DNA of 64,000 bases from M30B80 sp965656935 (GCA_965656935.1 CBFHMG010000003.1:186001-250000); one strand, 5' to 3'; positions 16,879 to 25,425 are shown, counted from the stretch's first letter. The notes: generated from the sequence alone by a model not told the origin. Numbers and translations are program-made.

Positions 16879-17694
16879 ATGCAGCAATATCTGGATGCGC
16901 TTCGCACAGTTCTTGAGAAAGGGGCGACCTCGACGGATCGCACGGGGACAGGCACGACCTCCTATTTCGGGCTGCAATGTCGCTTTGACCTGAGCGAGGG
17001 CTTTCCCTTGGTCACGACCAAGAAGCTGCATCTCAAATCCATTGTGCATGAATTGCTCTGGTTTCTCGCGGGCGACACCAATATCGCCTATCTCAAGGAA
17101 AACGGCGTCTCGATCTGGAATGAATGGGCCGATGAGGATGGCGATCTGGGGCCTGTTTATGGCCATCAATGGCGTCATTTCCCCAAGATCACCCGCGAAG
17201 GCGAGCAGGTCATCATAGGTGAGGTCGACCAGATCACCACTTTGATCGAGGCGATCCGCAAAACACCCGATAGCCGACGCTTGATCGTATCAGCTTGGAA
17301 CCCCGGAGAGGTCGATCAGATGGCGCTGCCGCCCTGCCATACATTGTGGCAAGTGCGCATTCTGGACGGCAAGCTGAACCTTCAACTCTATCAGCGTTCC
17401 GCCGATATGTTCCTCGGTGTGCCTTTCAACATCGCGTCCTATGCGCTTCTGGCCGTTATGCTGGCCCATGTCACGGGCTATGAGCCGGGCGAATTTGTGC
17501 ATTCCATCGGGGATGCGCATATCTATTCCAATCATATGGATCAGGTCGCGCTGCAACTCAGCCGCGAGACACGGCCCCTGCCGCAACTCAAATTGGCGCG
17601 GGATGTGAGCTCGATTTTTGATTTCCGCTATGAGGATTTCATCTTCGAGGGTTATGACCCGCACCCCGCCATCAAAGCACCGGTGGCTGTGTAA
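16879..17694 (+). CDS. thyA: Thymidylate synthase
   Basis: Methylates dUMP to dTMP with 5,10-methylenetetrahydrofolate, producing dihydrofolate. The 271-residue product contains TDRTGTGT, FPLVTTKKLHLKSI, GPVYGHQWRHF, the nucleophile segment ALPPCHTLWQ (Cys153), QRSADMFLGVPFNIASYA and DAHIYSNHMDQV, all intact ThyA signatures. Its TAA stop shares one base with the folA ATG (17694), coupling the two enzymes of thymidylate and folate cycling. Confidence 0.98.
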   Translation: MQQYLDALRTVLEKGATSTDRTGTGTTSYFGLQCRFDLSEGFPLVTTKKLHLKSIVHELLWFLAGDTNIAYLKENGVSIWNEWADEDGDLGPVYGHQWRHFPKITREGEQVIIGEVDQITTLIEAIRKTPDSRRLIVSAWNPGEVDQMALPPCHTLWQVRILDGKLNLQLYQRSADMFLGVPFNIASYALLAVMLAHVTGYEPGEFVHSIGDAHIYSNHMDQVALQLSRETRPLPQLKLARDVSSIFDFRYEDFIFEGYDPHPAIKAPVAV

Positions 17695-18170
17695 TGCTGA
17701 GCCTCATCGTTGCGCGCGCCAAGAACGGAGCCATCGGGAAGGGCAATGACATCCCGTGGCATGCGCCTGAAGATCTTGCCATGTTCCAGCGCGAAACCAC
17801 GGGCGGGGCCATCATCATGGGGCGGCGCACTTGGGATAGCCTGCCGTTCAAACCGCTCAAGAACAGGCTCAATATCGTGGTCAGCCGCGATACCTCGCTG
17901 ACCGAGCATGTTGTGGACAGCGTCGAGGCGGCTGTGGCGTTGGCCTATGCCTCGGGCTATCGGCGCGTCTATGGCATCGGGGGGCAAAGCATCTATGCCG
18001 AGATGTTGCCACTGGCCGACCGTCTGCTGCTGACCGAGGTCGATCTGGAGATCGAGGAGGCCGATGCCTTTTTCCCGCAACTGCAGGAAAGCGCGTGGCG
18101 GGAATTGGGCCGCTCGGTGATCCGCGAGGACGGGCCGCGTTGTGAAGTGAGAGAGTTGGTGAGGCGCTAA
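17694..18170 (+). CDS. folA: Dihydrofolate reductase
   Basis: Regenerates tetrahydrofolate with NADPH after the ThyA reaction. The 158-residue product has NGAIGKGNDIPWH, EDLAMFQRETTGGAIIMGRR (substrate and NADPH sites), WDSLPFKPL and VYGIGGQSIYAEML. It overlaps thyA by 1 nt, an arrangement common across bacteria. Confidence 0.97.
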   Translation: MLSLIVARAKNGAIGKGNDIPWHAPEDLAMFQRETTGGAIIMGRRTWDSLPFKPLKNRLNIVVSRDTSLTEHVVDSVEAAVALAYASGYRRVYGIGGQSIYAEMLPLADRLLLTEVDLEIEEADAFFPQLQESAWRELGRSVIREDGPRCEVRELVRR

Positions 18171-18261
18171 ACTGCCACATATGGCCGCCAGTGCCGAGGC
18201 CTTGGCAGCCCTGCCTGTCGCACTAGGTTCCGTTGAACAAATCATACCGGAGAGCGACCAC

Positions 18262-18666
18262 ATGACATTCCTGACCCTGTTCCTGATCACCTCGGTCTTC
18301 TTTCTTGTGGCCGATGCGATCATGCTGCGCTCGGTTCTGCATCCTGTATTTGCGCGGCATCTGGGGGATTTGCTCTATGAGGGGGGCTTCAGGTTGCTGC
18401 CTGCGCTCTTGTTCTATTTCACCTATATGGGCGGGGTGATGTATTTCGCCTCATGGCCTGCGCTACAGGCTGGGGCGCCGTCGCAGGCCTTGCTGAATGG
18501 TGCGATTTTGGGGCTGGTGGCCTATGGCACCTATGAGTTCACCTCATGGGCCGTGATGCGCGATTGGCATGCGCAAATGGTGGCTATGGATGTGATCTGG
18601 GGCAGCGTGCTTACTGGGGGCGCTGCATGGGGTGGCGTATTGGCCACGCGGGCATTGTTCGGATAA
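18262..18666 (+). CDS. DUF2177 family membrane protein
   Basis: A 134-residue protein with four hydrophobic segments. Features of DUF2177 are LFLITSVFFLVADAIML at the start, LFYFTYMGGVMYFA and AYGTYEFTSWAVMRDWH. ATG 18262 gives the family N-terminus; the open frame upstream (18181) has no support. The function is unknown. It lies 91 bp after folA and is convergent with the cold-shock gene. Confidence 0.8.
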   Translation: MTFLTLFLITSVFFLVADAIMLRSVLHPVFARHLGDLLYEGGFRLLPALLFYFTYMGGVMYFASWPALQAGAPSQALLNGAILGLVAYGTYEFTSWAVMRDWHAQMVAMDVIWGSVLTGGAAWGGVLATRALFG

Positions 18667-18739
18667 AGGTAGTGACCGCAAAGCCGCAAGGCCCTGCGGG
18701 TCAACCATGTCCACTTGGTCACGTCGAACGCGAAGCGCT

Positions 18740-18946
18740 TTAGAGGGCCGTTAACTCGACCGCCGAAGAGCGACCATCACGGCCTTCGCGCAATTCATAA
18801 CCGATCTTCATATTATCGGGGAGTTCCTTCATTCCGGCGCGTTCAACGGCCGAAATATGGACAAATACATCCGTGCCGCCGCCATCGGGGGCAATGAAAC
18901 CAAATCCTTTTGTGGTGTTGAACCACTTTACTGTGCCAGTGGGCAT
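18740..18946 (-). CDS. Cold-shock domain protein
   Basis: A 68-residue single CSD protein: GTVKWFNTTKGFGFIAPDGG includes the RNP1 motif KGFGFI, and DVFVHISAVERAG includes RNP2 VFVHI. It acts as a nucleic-acid chaperone. ATG 18946 gives the standard CspA-like N-terminus. The frame is open for 123 more codons upstream but without similarity to the family, so that part is taken as a leader (see the hairpin at 19067-19095). Which csp paralogue it is cannot be told. Confidence 0.94.
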   Translation of the reverse strand: MPTGTVKWFNTTKGFGFIAPDGGGTDVFVHISAVERAGMKELPDNMKIGYELREGRDGRSSAVELTAL

Positions 18947-19066
18947 GGTGCTCTCGACTTTCTTTCTCAGGTCTAACAACCCGCCAGACTTCTTCGGCGG
19001 AGTGGTGATCATGACGGGCGCGCGCCTTTTATGGTGCCCTTTTTTACGGGGCGGACCGGACGAAAA

Positions 19067-19095
19067 CCCAACCACAATTACAAAAATTGGTTGGG
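19067..19095 (-). promoter_or_regulatory. Hairpin with T-run in the leader of the cold-shock gene
   Basis: Read on the minus strand, CCCAACC pairs with GGTTGGG and the inner AATT with AATT across a two-base bulge, around a short loop. TTTT follows directly (19063-19066). It lies about 120-150 nt upstream of the csp ATG, with no gene upstream on that strand, so it would sit in a long 5' leader. It may be an attenuator or an RNA thermosensor. Confidence 0.35.
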
Positions 19096-19177
19096 ATTTA
19101 TAAAAAATCAAGTGAAACTCTGGTGACGGTAGAGCCACTTGGCAGAATTTGACTGACGTGATGAAAAAGGCAGCAAC

Positions 19178-19501
19178 ATGGATGTGATTGGAATTAAGAC
19201 CTGCGATACCTGCCGTAAGGCGGTTAAAGCTCTGGAAGAGGCGGGCAAGGATGTGACCTTCCGCGATGTCCGGACCGAGCCGCTCACCATAGCTGAGCAT
19301 GTGAAATTTCTGCATTATTTCAAAGATGCCTTGGTGAACCGCAAATCCACCACATGGCGGCAGCTATCCGAGGAGGAACGCGAGAAGCTGCCCTTGGAAC
19401 TGCTTGGCGCGCATCCAACCCTGATGAAACGCCCCGTGATTGTGGATGGGGACGCATATCATCTGGGCTGGGGCAAGGATGTTCAGGCGGCCCTTTTGTA
19501 G
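19178..19501 (+). CDS. ArsC/Spx family thioredoxin-fold protein
   Basis: A 107-residue protein of the arsenate reductase ArsC/Spx family. MDVIGIKTCDTCRKA carries a CxxC motif (Cys9, Cys12) at the usual place; VTFRDVRTEPL and LMKRPVIVDGD are the other family blocks. There is no arsenic-resistance context, so an actual arsenate reductase role is unproven. Its last 19 bp overlap the 3' end of the convergent bufD gene. Confidence 0.83.
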   Translation: MDVIGIKTCDTCRKAVKALEEAGKDVTFRDVRTEPLTIAEHVKFLHYFKDALVNRKSTTWRQLSEEEREKLPLELLGAHPTLMKRPVIVDGDAYHLGWGKDVQAALL

Positions 19502-20040
19502 CGCGATAGCATTGCATCAACCGAAATGGGCCCCGCACCTTTGAGGACGATCACGAGCAGCACAAAAACCCAAAAGGCGCGTTGATCCACGATCAAGGAG
19601 GCTGGGTTTCCGTCGAACCATGCGCCGATATCGGCGGTGGCCAAATTATGCCCGTTGATATCGACCCAAGATTGCGCGGCAACAAAACCGATCATGCCAA
19701 GTGCTGCCAATCGTGAGGCCAAGCCGATCAGAAGCAGGGCTGGTAGGATGAACTCGGCCCAAGTGCCCGCCAGAACCACCATGCGCGGCAAAAAGCCGAT
19801 CTGGCTCAGGTCATAGCCCGAGGCCTCAAAAACGCGCGGAAGAATCTGGCCATAGGCCCCGAAGCCCGGATTAAACAGGCCAGTGATCCCGTCGCCCAAT
19901 TTGGTCAGCCCCGATTTCCAGTAATACACCAAGAGCGTCCCTGCAAAGACCAGCCGCGCCAATGTCGGAAGCAGGGCAGGGGCGATGCGGGCCTCGAGCC
20001 AGTCAAAGCCACGATTATGCAAGGAAATGAGCGCGTTCAT
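19483..20040 (-). CDS. bufD: DoxX family membrane protein, bufferin operon BufD
   Basis: A 185-residue inner-membrane protein with four hydrophobic segments: ARLVFAGTLLVYYWKSGLTK, VVLAGTWAEFILPALLLIGL, LGMIGFVAAQSW and AFWVFVLLVIVLKGAGPIS. This is the DoxX fold. As the last gene of a DUF2282-DUF692-DUF2063-DoxX operon it corresponds to BufD of bufferin systems and to GigT of the gold-induced gigPABT operon of Cupriavidus. Its role there is not settled, possibly redox or membrane support. Its start overlaps bufC by 4 nt. Confidence 0.82.
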   Translation of the reverse strand: MNALISLHNRGFDWLEARIAPALLPTLARLVFAGTLLVYYWKSGLTKLGDGITGLFNPGFGAYGQILPRVFEASGYDLSQIGFLPRMVVLAGTWAEFILPALLLIGLASRLAALGMIGFVAAQSWVDINGHNLATADIGAWFDGNPASLIVDQRAFWVFVLLVIVLKGAGPISVDAMLSRYKRAA

Positions 20041-20786
20041 AATTGGGGTCCTTCATCCAAGGTCAATGCAGATTTTGTCATAAATAAAGTCAGTACAGGG
20101 CCCAGATCAGCCTGAGGGCAAGCGGCCAGTGACGCGGCCATCGCATCTGACAGGGTGCTGCGCCCCTTGAGGCAGCGTGCCAGATCAAAGCCGCCTTCGG
20201 GCATCAAATGGGGGGCAGGGTCAAACAGGGGGCGGGTAATCAGGACATTTTCGGGCTGCATCACAACCTTGGGCGCGTCCTGTGTCATATTGGCCTGCCA
20301 GATCGAGAACACCGGATAGTTTGAGCGCAGCACAAGGCTTGCAGGGGCCATTCTCGGGCACAATTGCATCACGGCTGCAGGCTCCAGCCCTTGGACATCC
20401 AAAGGAGTGCTGTCGGCTGCGTGATAGGATTGGCGCAAACCCAGTTCCAGTTTCGCGACATCGGCCAGATAGGGCAAATGCGCGACAGGCTTGAAGCTTT
20501 GCAAAAAGCCGGGAAAGCGTGTGCCATAGGTGGCAATGCACGGGCTCTCGGGCGGGTGGGCGCGCAGGAACACACCCGCCATGGCCTTGAAAAACTCAGG
20601 GCCTACCAATTTGGCGATCACGGGAAAGCCCGTTTCCAAGGCCGATGTCAGGCTGACCGCGACATTGTTGCGATAGACGTCAAACCGCTTGGTTGCGGGG
20701 CGACCTTGGGGGTCGACCAGACCGGCGGGTGGCGTCTGAGCGCCATCAAGAAGGGCTTGGGTGAAATCGTTTTGCATGGGGGTCAT
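20037..20786 (-). CDS. bufC: DUF2063 protein, HvfC/BufC-type partner of the MNIO enzyme
   Basis: A 249-residue soluble protein. The N-terminal DNA-binding-like DUF2063 domain shows RFDVYRNNVAVSLTSALETGFPVIAKLVG and FFKAMAGVFLRAHPPESP, exactly the HvfC/BufC pattern; the C-terminal half is a second, less conserved domain. In known MNIO systems this partner delivers the precursor peptide to the DUF692 enzyme. Its ATG overlaps the bufB stop by 4 nt (20783-20786), so stoichiometric expression is expected. Confidence 0.88.
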   Translation of the reverse strand: MTPMQNDFTQALLDGAQTPPAGLVDPQGRPATKRFDVYRNNVAVSLTSALETGFPVIAKLVGPEFFKAMAGVFLRAHPPESPCIATYGTRFPGFLQSFKPVAHLPYLADVAKLELGLRQSYHAADSTPLDVQGLEPAAVMQLCPRMAPASLVLRSNYPVFSIWQANMTQDAPKVVMQPENVLITRPLFDPAPHLMPEGGFDLARCLKGRSTLSDAMAASLAACPQADLGPVLTLFMTKSALTLDEGPQL

Positions 20787-21631
20787 ACCGTGGCGGGAAG
20801 GAGTTGCGCGGCACGCGTGGCTTCCGCCTTCAACGTATCAAGCCTGGGCACATCGGTGTCCCATTCTATCAATGTGGGCTTGGGGCCTGCGGCGGCGATG
20901 GTATAGGCGTAAAGGCTCCAGACAGGGTCCACCACCGCGCGGCCATGGCTGTCGATCAATAAGGGCGCGCCATGCTCGTCGCTGTCCTCATCATGGCCGC
21001 CCAGATGGATTTCTCCGACCAGATGCAGGGGGAAGGCATCAATATAGGCGCGCGCATCCCAATTCTGGTTGGCGGCAGATACAAAAACATTGTTCACATC
21101 CAGCAACAGGCCGCAGCCCGTACGGGTCGCAATCTCGGTCAGGAACTCGACCTCCGATAGGGTCGTCTCGGTAAAGGCGAGATAGGTCGAAGGGTTTTCC
21201 AGCAACATACGGCGGCCAAGCGCGTCTTGGGTTTGGTCGATATGGCGGCAAACGCGGGCCAAAGTGGCCTCGGTATAGGGCAGGGGCAGAAGGTCGTTCA
21301 AAAAGCCCACGTCATGGCTGGACCATGCAAGATGCTCGGAAAATGAGGCAGGGTTGAGCCAGTCACAAAGATGACGCAGGCGCGCAAGGTGGTCCCGATC
21401 CAGCGGCGCTTCGCCCCCGATGGACAGGCCCACGCCATGTACCGAGATCGGAAATTTTTCGGCCAGCGCTTTGAGTTGAGCAATCGGGCGGCCACCAGCC
21501 CCCATGTAATTCTCGGCATGAATCTCGAGCCATGAGATCGGCCCTGCATCTTCCATGACCTCTGCAAAATGCTGCGATTTGAAGCCGATACCTGCCGCAG
21601 TCGGAAGGGGGGTTGGGGTCATGTCGAGCAT
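20783..21631 (-). CDS. bufB: DUF692 multinuclear iron oxygenase (MNIO), BufB-type
   Basis: A 282-residue TIM-barrel enzyme of the MNIO family, which modifies cysteines of ribosomal peptides using two or three iron ions and oxygen. Likely metal ligands are visible: SWLEIHAENYM, SVHGVGLSIGG, LLENPSTYL, GLLLDVNNVFVSA, GEIHLGGHDED and IEWDTDVP. GGAG lies 8 nt before ATG 21631. The gene is between the bufA precursor and the bufC partner, so its predicted substrate is BufA (Cys to thiooxazole, as shown for Caulobacter bufferin 1). No sign of decay. Confidence 0.92.
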   Translation of the reverse strand: MLDMTPTPLPTAAGIGFKSQHFAEVMEDAGPISWLEIHAENYMGAGGRPIAQLKALAEKFPISVHGVGLSIGGEAPLDRDHLARLRHLCDWLNPASFSEHLAWSSHDVGFLNDLLPLPYTEATLARVCRHIDQTQDALGRRMLLENPSTYLAFTETTLSEVEFLTEIATRTGCGLLLDVNNVFVSAANQNWDARAYIDAFPLHLVGEIHLGGHDEDSDEHGAPLLIDSHGRAVVDPVWSLYAYTIAAAGPKPTLIEWDTDVPRLDTLKAEATRAAQLLPATV

Positions 21632-21670
21632 ATTGGTGGCTCCGGAATTATGCGTAGGCAGGCGATGTGG

Positions 21671-21702
21671 AAAACCCCCAAGGCAAAGACGCCTTGGGGG
21701 TT
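21671..21702 (-). terminator. Intra-operon hairpin between bufA and bufB
   Basis: AAACCCCCAAGGC (21671-21683) and GCCTTGGGGGTTT (21690-21702) form a perfect 13-bp stem with a 6-nt loop. On the transcribed minus strand it ends in TTTT. It starts 10 nt after the bufA stop. It probably acts as a partial terminator or mRNA-stabilising structure that keeps precursor mRNA more abundant than enzyme mRNA. Confidence 0.8.
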
Positions 21703-21711
21703 TGCCTTGGT

Positions 21712-22002
21712 TTATGCAGGTAGGTCGCGGTCCAGCTCTTCGAGCGCGCCCATGCGGCCATCAGGCAGTTCAACATCGGCGCAGGTGCCCGCAGGAACGA
21801 ATGTCCATGCGTTGCCCTGATAATCTACAGTGGATGTGCCCGCGCAGGATGTGCCAGGACCTGCAGCGCAGTCATTCTCACCAGCGAGGCTGATGCCATA
21901 GCATTTCTCTTGCTCCTGAGCGGCGGCAGGCATGGTGCCATAAGCGGTTACGGCTGCGGCAACTGCACCAAGAACGGCGGCGGATTTGATCTGAGTTGTC
22001 AT
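21712..22002 (-). CDS. bufA: Bufferin precursor peptide, DUF2282 (BufA1-type)
   Basis: A 96-residue precursor with a Sec-type signal peptide (about residues 1-28, cleavage after PAAA). Its core holds four cysteines (34, 45, 53, 74) in EKCYGISLAGENDC, TSCAGTST and PAGTCADVELP, the DUF2282 pattern. Relatives are periplasmic, post-translationally modified copper-binding peptides (bufferins). A tail after residue 78 (DGRMGALEELDRDLPA) is acidic. GGGGAG precedes the ATG by 7-8 nt. It is the first gene of the leftward operon, followed by a hairpin and then bufB. Confidence 0.9.
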   Translation of the reverse strand: MTTQIKSAAVLGAVAAAVTAYGTMPAAAQEQEKCYGISLAGENDCAAGPGTSCAGTSTVDYQGNAWTFVPAGTCADVELPDGRMGALEELDRDLPA

Positions 22003-22300
22003 ATGGGTTGCTCCCCGAAAAGTTGAATTTCAAAATGCCTGATGAAGCTTCATCCGACTGAGAGCAGACTAGGGTCAGGCCGTGTTCACAAACCAATCAC
22101 AGGCTTGTGTGGCACGGCGTCGTGAGCGGTTGCGAAGATCATGTGAGAGACCCGCATGAGATTGGGGCAGGTTTAAGCCACTGAGAAAAATTGGAAAAAT
22201 TTTGTTTCGGGCCTCATGCGGGGTCGGAATGTTTCATTTCCATATGGGTGAAAACCCGCTCTAACGGGCGAATGTTTCAACGCGTGAAGGCGCAAATAGA
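22003..22300. other. Region upstream of bufA
   Basis: No gene is seen between the thrS terminator and bufA. It must contain the bufA promoter, reading left. The most notable element is the palindrome at 22041-22054. I could not assign a confident -35/-10 or ECF-type promoter. Confidence 0.5.
22041..22054. promoter_or_regulatory. 14-bp perfect palindrome upstream of bufA
   Basis: GATGAAGCTTCATC is perfectly self-complementary and lies 39-52 bp before the bufA ATG, where an operator or promoter element would be expected. No matching known binding site is recalled. Confidence 0.35.
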
Positions 22301-22328
22301 AAACGGGGGCAGTCTCCTGCCCCCGTTT
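22301..22328 (-). terminator. Intrinsic terminator of thrS
   Basis: AAACGGGGGCAG and CTGCCCCCGTTT make a perfect 12-bp stem with loop TCTC, 30 nt after the thrS stop, with T residues at the stem end on the transcribed minus strand. Confidence 0.85.
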
Positions 22329-22357
22329 CAGATTCGTTATTGTGCTCGCGCGGTGTG

Positions 22358-24310
22358 TTAGTCGCGAAGATCGGGCGGGATACGCTCGGCGGCCAAGGCG
22401 GCGGCCACGTCATCCAAAGCCTCGACACGGGTTTGCTTCTCGCCCAAGCGGCGCAGGGTGACTGTGCGATCTTCGACTTCCTTGCGTCCGACAGCAAGGA
22501 TTACGGGGACCTTGCCGACCGAATGCTCGCGGATTTTGTAATTGATCTTCTCATTGCGCAGATCAGCTTCGGCGCGCAGGCCAAGCTTTTTGAGCATGGC
22601 AACCGTTTCCAGCACATATTCATCCGCATCCGATACGATCGAGGCGACAACAACCTGACGCGGGGCCAACCAGAAGGGCAGTTTGCCCGAGAAGTTCTCG
22701 ATCAGAATGCCAAGGAAACGCTCGAAAGAGCCGAGAATCGCACGGTGCAGCATGACGGGGCGGTGTTTCGCCCCATCCTCGGCGGTGTAATTGGCATCCA
22801 GACGCTCGGGCAGGACGAAATCCACCTGCAGCGTGCCGCATTGCCAGTCACGTCCGATTGCATCGGTCAGAACGAATTCCAGTTTCGGGCCGTAAAACGC
22901 CCCTTCACCGGGGTTGAGTTCATAGGTGCAGCCTGCGGCCTCGGTCGCGGCTTTCAGCGCGCTTTCGGCTTTGTCCCAAACCTCATCCGATCCAGCGCGC
23001 GCCTCGGGACGGTCAGAGAATTTGATCTTGAAGCTTTCAAAGCCCAAATCCGCGTAGACTGAAGACAGAAGCTCGATGAAGATGCGGGTCTCTTCCTCGA
23101 TCTGTTCTTCGCGACAGAAGATATGCGCATCGTCTTGGGTAAAGCCACGCACCCGCATGATGCCATGCAGCGCGCCCGAAGGCTCATAGCGGTTGCAAGA
23201 CCCGAATTCGGCCATGCGCAAAGGCAGGTCACGATAGGATTTCTGGCCATGGTTGAAAATCTGCACATGGCAAGGGCAATTCATCGGCTTGAGCGCGTTG
23301 ACCGCCTTTTCGCGGGCATGCTCTTCGTCAACCTCGACGATGAACATATGCTCTTGGTACTTTTCCCAATGGCCAGACTCGACCCAGAGTTTGCGGTCCA
23401 CCACTTGCGGGGTATTGACCTCGACATAACCGCCTAGTTGCTGCCTGCGGCGCATATAGTCTTGCAGATTGGTATAGATGCTCCAGCCATTGGGGTGCCA
23501 GAATACCTGACCGGGGGCCTCTTCCTGCATATGGAACAGGTCCATCTCGCGGCCCAAGCGGCGGTGGTCACGTTTTTCGGCTTCTTCAAGAAAATTGAGA
23601 TGCGCCTTGAGGTCATCGCGGTTCTTGAAGGCCACGCCATAAATACGCTGCAACATCGGGCGGTCGCTATCGCCGCGCCAATAGGCCCCCGCCACCTTCA
23701 TCAGTTTGAAAGCATCGGCGGGCAATTGGCCTGTATGCTGCAGATGCGGACCACGGCACAAATCCTGCCACTCGCCATGCCAATACATGCGGATCGGCTG
23801 GCCTTCGGGGATCATGCCGACCAATTCTACCTTATAGGGCTCGCCAGACGCTTCGTAATGGGCAACAGCGCGGTCACGCTCCCATAGTTCAGTGCGGATC
23901 GGGTCGCGCTTGTTGATGATCTCTTTCATCTTGGCTTCGATCTGACCGAGATCTTCGGGAGTGAAGGGCTGTTCACGGTCAAAATCGTAATACCAGCCAT
24001 TCTCGATCACGGGGCCGATGGTGACTTTGACGTCGGGCCAGATTTCTTGCACCGCACGCGCCATCACATGGGCGAAGTCGTGGCGGATCAGTTCCAGCGC
24101 CTCGGCGTCATTATCCTTGATCGTGTTGATCGCAATCTCGCCGCTGGCGTGGATGGGCCAAGCCAGATCGATATGGGCACCGTCCAGCGTCGCGGAAATC
24201 GCGCGCTTGGCCAGCGAGGGCGCGATGCTTTCGGCAACGGCAAAAGCCGTGATGCCAGCGGGATAGTCGCGTGCATTGCCGTCGGGGAATTTTAGGGAAA
24301 TCTGGCTCAT
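22358..24310 (-). CDS. thrS: Threonyl-tRNA synthetase
   Basis: Charges tRNA-Thr. From ATG 24310 (AGGAGA 8 nt upstream) the product is 650 residues: an N-terminal TGS domain (ISLKFPDGNARDYPAGITAF), an editing domain with HDFAHVMARAVQEIWPDVK, a class II catalytic core with the zinc-site region MNCPCHVQIF and RMAEFGSCNRYEPSGALHG, and a C-terminal anticodon-binding domain ending ALAAERIPPDLRD. All parts are present at normal length. The frame continues 103 codons upstream without family similarity. A terminator lies just downstream. Confidence 0.97.
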   Translation of the reverse strand: MSQISLKFPDGNARDYPAGITAFAVAESIAPSLAKRAISATLDGAHIDLAWPIHASGEIAINTIKDNDAEALELIRHDFAHVMARAVQEIWPDVKVTIGPVIENGWYYDFDREQPFTPEDLGQIEAKMKEIINKRDPIRTELWERDRAVAHYEASGEPYKVELVGMIPEGQPIRMYWHGEWQDLCRGPHLQHTGQLPADAFKLMKVAGAYWRGDSDRPMLQRIYGVAFKNRDDLKAHLNFLEEAEKRDHRRLGREMDLFHMQEEAPGQVFWHPNGWSIYTNLQDYMRRRQQLGGYVEVNTPQVVDRKLWVESGHWEKYQEHMFIVEVDEEHAREKAVNALKPMNCPCHVQIFNHGQKSYRDLPLRMAEFGSCNRYEPSGALHGIMRVRGFTQDDAHIFCREEQIEEETRIFIELLSSVYADLGFESFKIKFSDRPEARAGSDEVWDKAESALKAATEAAGCTYELNPGEGAFYGPKLEFVLTDAIGRDWQCGTLQVDFVLPERLDANYTAEDGAKHRPVMLHRAILGSFERFLGILIENFSGKLPFWLAPRQVVVASIVSDADEYVLETVAMLKKLGLRAEADLRNEKINYKIREHSVGKVPVILAVGRKEVEDRTVTLRRLGEKQTRVEALDDVAAALAAERIPPDLRD

Positions 24311-24474
24311 GGCCTGTCTCCTCGTCAGTTTGGCGCCTACAAAACGCCCGGTTGCGGGTAAGGGTTCAACGGTTATGTGCCTTGCAGATGCATCCAAGTC
24401 AACGGGGCTTGCTAGGTGGTCTTGCCGTTTTGCTGAAGTCTCTGCACAAAGAGGCATTGAGGAAGGAAAACCAG

Positions 24475-25221
24475 ATGACACCGCAATATCTCGAGACTGC
24501 CCAAACCCGCCAAATCGCCTATCACAAGCATGAAGGCGCGGGGCCTGGTGTTGTGTTTCTGGGTGGGTTGCGCTCGGATATGGAAGGCTCAAAAGCGCTG
24601 TTTCTGGAAGATTGGGCAAAGGCGCGTGGCCAAGCCTTTTTGCGGTTTGACTATTCCGGCCATGGCCAAAGCTCGGGCGAATTTACGCAAGGCTGTATTG
24701 GCGATTGGGCCGAGGATGCGCAGGCGGCGATTTCCGCGCTGACGACAGGCCCTCAGGTCTTTGTAGGCTCCTCCATGGGGGGCTGGATTTCGCTTTTGAT
24801 GGCCAAACGCATGCCTGAGCGGATGGCGGGCCTTGTGACCATCGCGGGCGCACCTGATTTCACCGAGGATGGCATGTGGGCCGAATTCTCGGAGGAGCAA
24901 CGCCGCCAGATCGTGGAGGACGGGCAGGTGGCGCTTCCGTCAGAATATGGCGAGCCGATGATCATCACGCGGCGCATGATCGAGGATGGTCGCCACCAGT
25001 TGGTGCTGCGCGAGCCGCTTGATCTGAACGTGCCTGTGCGGCTGTTGCAAGGCACAGCCGATGATGCCGTGGATATGTCAGTGGCCCTCCGCCTGCTTGA
25101 GCATTTGAACGGCCCGCAGGTTCATTTGGAACTGGTCAAAGGGGCGGATCACAGGTTTTCGGATGCGCATTGTCTGGGCGTGATCGAAGCGGCCCTAGAG
25201 GCGCTTTTGCCCCAAGCCTGA
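24475..25221 (+). CDS. Alpha/beta hydrolase
   Basis: A 248-residue cytoplasmic hydrolase. The nucleophile elbow is VGSSMGGW (Ser), the oxyanion region is VVFLGGLRSDMEGSKA, and the His is in GADHRFSD; RFDYSGHGQSSGEF is typical of carboxylesterase or thioesterase relatives such as ABHD10. ATG 24475 has GGAAGG upstream. It stands alone between thrS and another hydrolase. The substrate is unknown. Confidence 0.85.
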   Translation: MTPQYLETAQTRQIAYHKHEGAGPGVVFLGGLRSDMEGSKALFLEDWAKARGQAFLRFDYSGHGQSSGEFTQGCIGDWAEDAQAAISALTTGPQVFVGSSMGGWISLLMAKRMPERMAGLVTIAGAPDFTEDGMWAEFSEEQRRQIVEDGQVALPSEYGEPMIITRRMIEDGRHQLVLREPLDLNVPVRLLQGTADDAVDMSVALRLLEHLNGPQVHLELVKGADHRFSDAHCLGVIEAALEALLPQA

Positions 25222-25425
25222 TTTGGCATGGATTATGCAAAATACGCCTTGCCGATATCGGCGCGCAGGGTCTGATACCCGGTCCCCCACAATTTCGGCT
25301 CATTGGGCCCTGCGCATTTCCCCCCGCATTGGCCGCGCTTTCGATCTTTCCGCGCTGGACCTCTCCTGCGATGTTGACGCCCTTCCCGCTCTGAGAGAAT
25401 GTGACCCCGTTAGAGGGAACGCAAA

